The notes beneath the pieces are model-generated. The model was given only the letters and a program-made list of their open reading frames with translations, was not told the DNA's origin and did not search any database. Position numbers and translations under genes: made by a program. Positions 62,073 to 64,000 of a DNA stretch of 64,000 bases are shown here, one piece after another. Position 1 is the first letter of the stretch. The number at the start of each line of letters is the position of its first letter. The stretch is from Sulfurospirillum cavolei (lineage in GTDB: Bacteria; Campylobacterota; Campylobacteria; Campylobacterales; Sulfurospirillaceae), in assembly GCF_001548055.1 (NCBI RefSeq), contig NZ_AP014724.1, forward strand, positions 372,001 to 436,000, given 5' to 3'.

Positions 62073-62636
62073 ATGAATCCGCATTTCCAACAAGGTATCG
62101 AGTACTTTTACGAACGTCGTTTTATGGAGGCTATGCGCCATTTTGCGCTAGCACTTAGCGACAATCCGCAAGATAAAGAGGCTCGCATAGGAGCTATCTT
62201 ATGCGATATGGCATCGAGCAACGAAGAGCAGGCAATGGCACTTTTCGAGTACTATTTACTGACGAAACAAAACGGTGCGCAAGACTGTGAAGATGTCATG
62301 GAAGAGATTATTAATTCCGTCGAAGAAAATAGCGATAAAATCGCGCATCTTTTTAACCGCAAAGATTTAGAGGCGCGCATCAATGCCGAAAACGGCATTA
62401 AATACGAAGATTTTATGGCACTCATTGAATCGCGTGGCAGTTTTAAAGAGGCGTTTGAAGACATTATGTTCTCTACGAAAGTGATTATTTCGAAAAAAGA
62501 GGATTTTGTCGACTTCCTTGCGAAATTGATCGACAACGGATTTATCGAAATGTCGCTTAACTACCTTGAGAGTGCCGTAACGCTCTTCCCGAACGACGAG
62601 CAACTGCTCTCGTTAATCAAAAAAGTTCAAAAATAA
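62073..62636 (+). CDS. Conserved TPR-like protein between nfu and murE
   Basis: 187 residues, all helical. The first ~50 residues fit one or two TPR units (G-I-E-Y-F-Y-E-R-R-F-M-E-A-M-R-H-F); the rest is acidic and unmatched. No signal peptide. A gene of this kind sits in the same place across Campylobacterota, so it is real, but its role is unknown. AGGAG precedes the ATG; the gap to nfu is 7 bases. Confidence 0.8.
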   Translation: MNPHFQQGIEYFYERRFMEAMRHFALALSDNPQDKEARIGAILCDMASSNEEQAMALFEYYLLTKQNGAQDCEDVMEEIINSVEENSDKIAHLFNRKDLEARINAENGIKYEDFMALIESRGSFKEAFEDIMFSTKVIISKKEDFVDFLAKLIDNGFIEMSLNYLESAVTLFPNDEQLLSLIKKVQK

Positions 62637-62646
62637 AGAGCCTATC

Positions 62647-63960
62647 GTGAAAATCGAGTTAAAAAATTCAGCACCGTTTTTACATGTAACGGATAATTCC
62701 AATGAATGCGATGCCTCTAGCATCTTTGTCGTCACCGATTTGAACGCTTCGTATCGCCAAAGCGCGTTGGATCGCGGTTGTACGAAAGTTATTTCGCCGC
62801 AGGCATGCTTGGAGCTTTTAGGCATCCAAGACCGTATTAAAATTATCGGTATTACCGGTACGAACGGCAAAACGACGACGGCTGCCGCGATTTATTCGAT
62901 TTTGCTTGATTTGGGAAAGAAAGCGGGTTTGCAGGGTACGCGCGGTTGTTTTATCAACGAAACCCGTATCGAAGACAAAAGTTTAACGACGCCGCCTATT
63001 TTACAAACGATTAAAAATTTGAAAACGGCACTAGATGCAGGATGCGAGTATTTCGTAATGGAAGTCAGTTCGCATGCGATTGTTCAAAACCGTATCGACG
63101 GACTCCCGTTTGCTTTGAAAATTTTAACGAACGTGACTCAAGATCATCTGGATTTTCATAAAACGATCGACGAATACATTGCCGTGAAAAGCCGTTTTTT
63201 TGAAGACGAGGGTTTAAAGCTCATCAACAAAGACGAGAGCAATATTCGCTACAACCGTATGCAAGCGTTTAGTTACGGTATCGAGCATCCCGCCACGTAT
63301 AAAATTCTTGCGTATGCGCTTAAAGACGGTATTAGTGCAGCGGTTGCCAAAAACAATTCGGTGTACGAATTCGAATCGCCTCTGCACGGTTTTTTTAATC
63401 TCTATAACCTTCTTGCCGCCGTAAGCGCGATCGATTGTCTGGGCGTAGCTTCTATGGAAGCCATTTGCGAAGCCGTGGAAAACTTCGGCGGTGTGGAAGG
63501 ACGTATGGAAGTCGTGAGTCGAGAGCCTTTGGTCATCGTCGATTTTGCGCATACGCCCGATGGTATGGAAAAAGTGATGGAAAGCATGAAAGACCAAAAT
63601 ATGATCGTCGTCTTCGGCGCAGGCGGCGATCGAGACCGCACGAAGCGACCGAAGATGGGAGCAGTCGCAGAGCGTTACGCTCAGAAAATTATCGTTACGA
63701 GCGACAACCCTCGCTCGGAAGAACCTCAAAGCATTATTGACGAAATCTTAGCGGGTATGCACGGTTCCAGGCCGATTTACGTTGAAGTCGACCGCGCTTG
63801 CGCCATTGAAAAAGCGCTACGCCTCCAAGCACCGAACGAAGTGCTTTTGATCCTCGGAAAAGGGGATGAAACCTACCAAGAGATCGCCGGAAAAAAATAT
63901 CCGTTCGACGATCGCGAAATCGTTAAAGCGTTAATCGCCGAATTGCCTAAGCAAAAATAG
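62647..63960 (+). CDS. murE: UDP-MurNAc-tripeptide ligase
   Basis: 437 residues, shorter than E. coli MurE (495), as usual in Campylobacterota. ATP site G-I-T-G-T-N-G-K-T-T, H-A-I-V and D-H-L-D-F-H, and the D-N-P-R motif (S-D-N-P-R-S-E-E-P) that selects meso-diaminopimelate. It adds that residue to UDP-MurNAc-Ala-Glu in peptidoglycan synthesis. The N-terminal UMP-binding domain is reduced. Ten bases after the TPR gene. Confidence 0.96.
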   Translation: MKIELKNSAPFLHVTDNSNECDASSIFVVTDLNASYRQSALDRGCTKVISPQACLELLGIQDRIKIIGITGTNGKTTTAAAIYSILLDLGKKAGLQGTRGCFINETRIEDKSLTTPPILQTIKNLKTALDAGCEYFVMEVSSHAIVQNRIDGLPFALKILTNVTQDHLDFHKTIDEYIAVKSRFFEDEGLKLINKDESNIRYNRMQAFSYGIEHPATYKILAYALKDGISAAVAKNNSVYEFESPLHGFFNLYNLLAAVSAIDCLGVASMEAICEAVENFGGVEGRMEVVSREPLVIVDFAHTPDGMEKVMESMKDQNMIVVFGAGGDRDRTKRPKMGAVAERYAQKIIVTSDNPRSEEPQSIIDEILAGMHGSRPIYVEVDRACAIEKALRLQAPNEVLLILGKGDETYQEIAGKKYPFDDREIVKALIAELPKQK

Positions 63961-63962
63961 GG

Positions 63963-63980
63963 TAAAATTAAATAATTTTA
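63963..63980 (+). promoter_or_regulatory. Palindromic AT-rich element after murE
   Basis: TAAAATTA-AA-TAATTTTA, a perfect 8-bp inverted repeat 3 bases after murE. It may serve as a weak terminator or, since it contains TAAAAT, as the -10 of the next gene, which begins beyond the window. Confidence 0.35.
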
Positions 63981-64000
63981 TTCATGAGGATTACAAAGCG

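Overview
The window looks like a chromosomal segment of a free-living, respiratory member of the Campylobacterota (Epsilonproteobacteria). A Sulfurospirillum-like genus is my best guess, from gene content and base composition by eye. Supporting signs are the S10-spc-alpha ribosomal block with no rpmD (L30) between rpsE and rplO, the nfu - TPR protein - murE order, the fldA neighbourhood, the short MurE, and dense packing with ATGA-type overlaps. No rRNA operon, CRISPR array or intact mobile element is visible.

1-14539: signalling and envelope genes. These are the end of a histidine kinase, an EAL protein, a DNA-deoxyinosine glycosylase, a minus-strand run rarD - response regulator - histidine kinase - eptA, a HAMP-PAS-GGDEF protein, two LysE-type exporters, an SDR-family protein, and a five-gene plus-strand operon (small membrane protein, FtsX-like permease, LolD-like ATPase, CPFC membrane protein, NosL-like protein) that looks like a copper or redox maturation module without nosZ.

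14540-20400: metal and iron region. It holds a 162-bp MITE-like element with target duplication, a probably Fur-controlled pair (hypothetical protein and flavodoxin), a four-gene overlapping minus-strand operon of DUF1007 and NicO-type proteins, a YnfA protein, and a second Fur-type promoter driving a DUF2325 gene. The C-terminal remnant of a tyrosine integrase abuts a tRNA-Ala(GGC) gene.

20395-34417: after a small J-domain protein comes a complete accessory chemosensory cluster: CheY-like, CheW, MCP, STAS-like, CheA, CheR, a histidine kinase that has lost its phospho-acceptor histidine, CheD, CheB, a PAS kinase with a degenerate receiver, and a response regulator with an unrecognised 300-residue output region. 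A converging operon encodes CheY, a CheC-type phosphatase and a PAS-GGDEF protein. I infer that the array controls something through phosphorelay and cyclic-di-GMP, not only the flagellar motor. This is the most promising region for an undescribed system.

34479-47629: housekeeping genes (MnmA-like thiolase, dnaG, lapB-like, rnhA, rnc, aroC, rnhB), an orphan kinase with a periplasmic solute-binding sensor, feoAB behind the third Fur-type promoter (FeoB carries an unusual low-complexity insert), a SpoIIE-phosphatase/anti-sigma-kinase fusion and an AAA/DUF4143-type ATPase.

47716-61690: ribosomal super-operon rpsJ to rplQ with secY, map, infA and rpoA. The rpmJ leader can fold into a pseudoknot. 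61793-63960: nfu, a conserved TPR protein and murE; the next gene starts beyond the edge.
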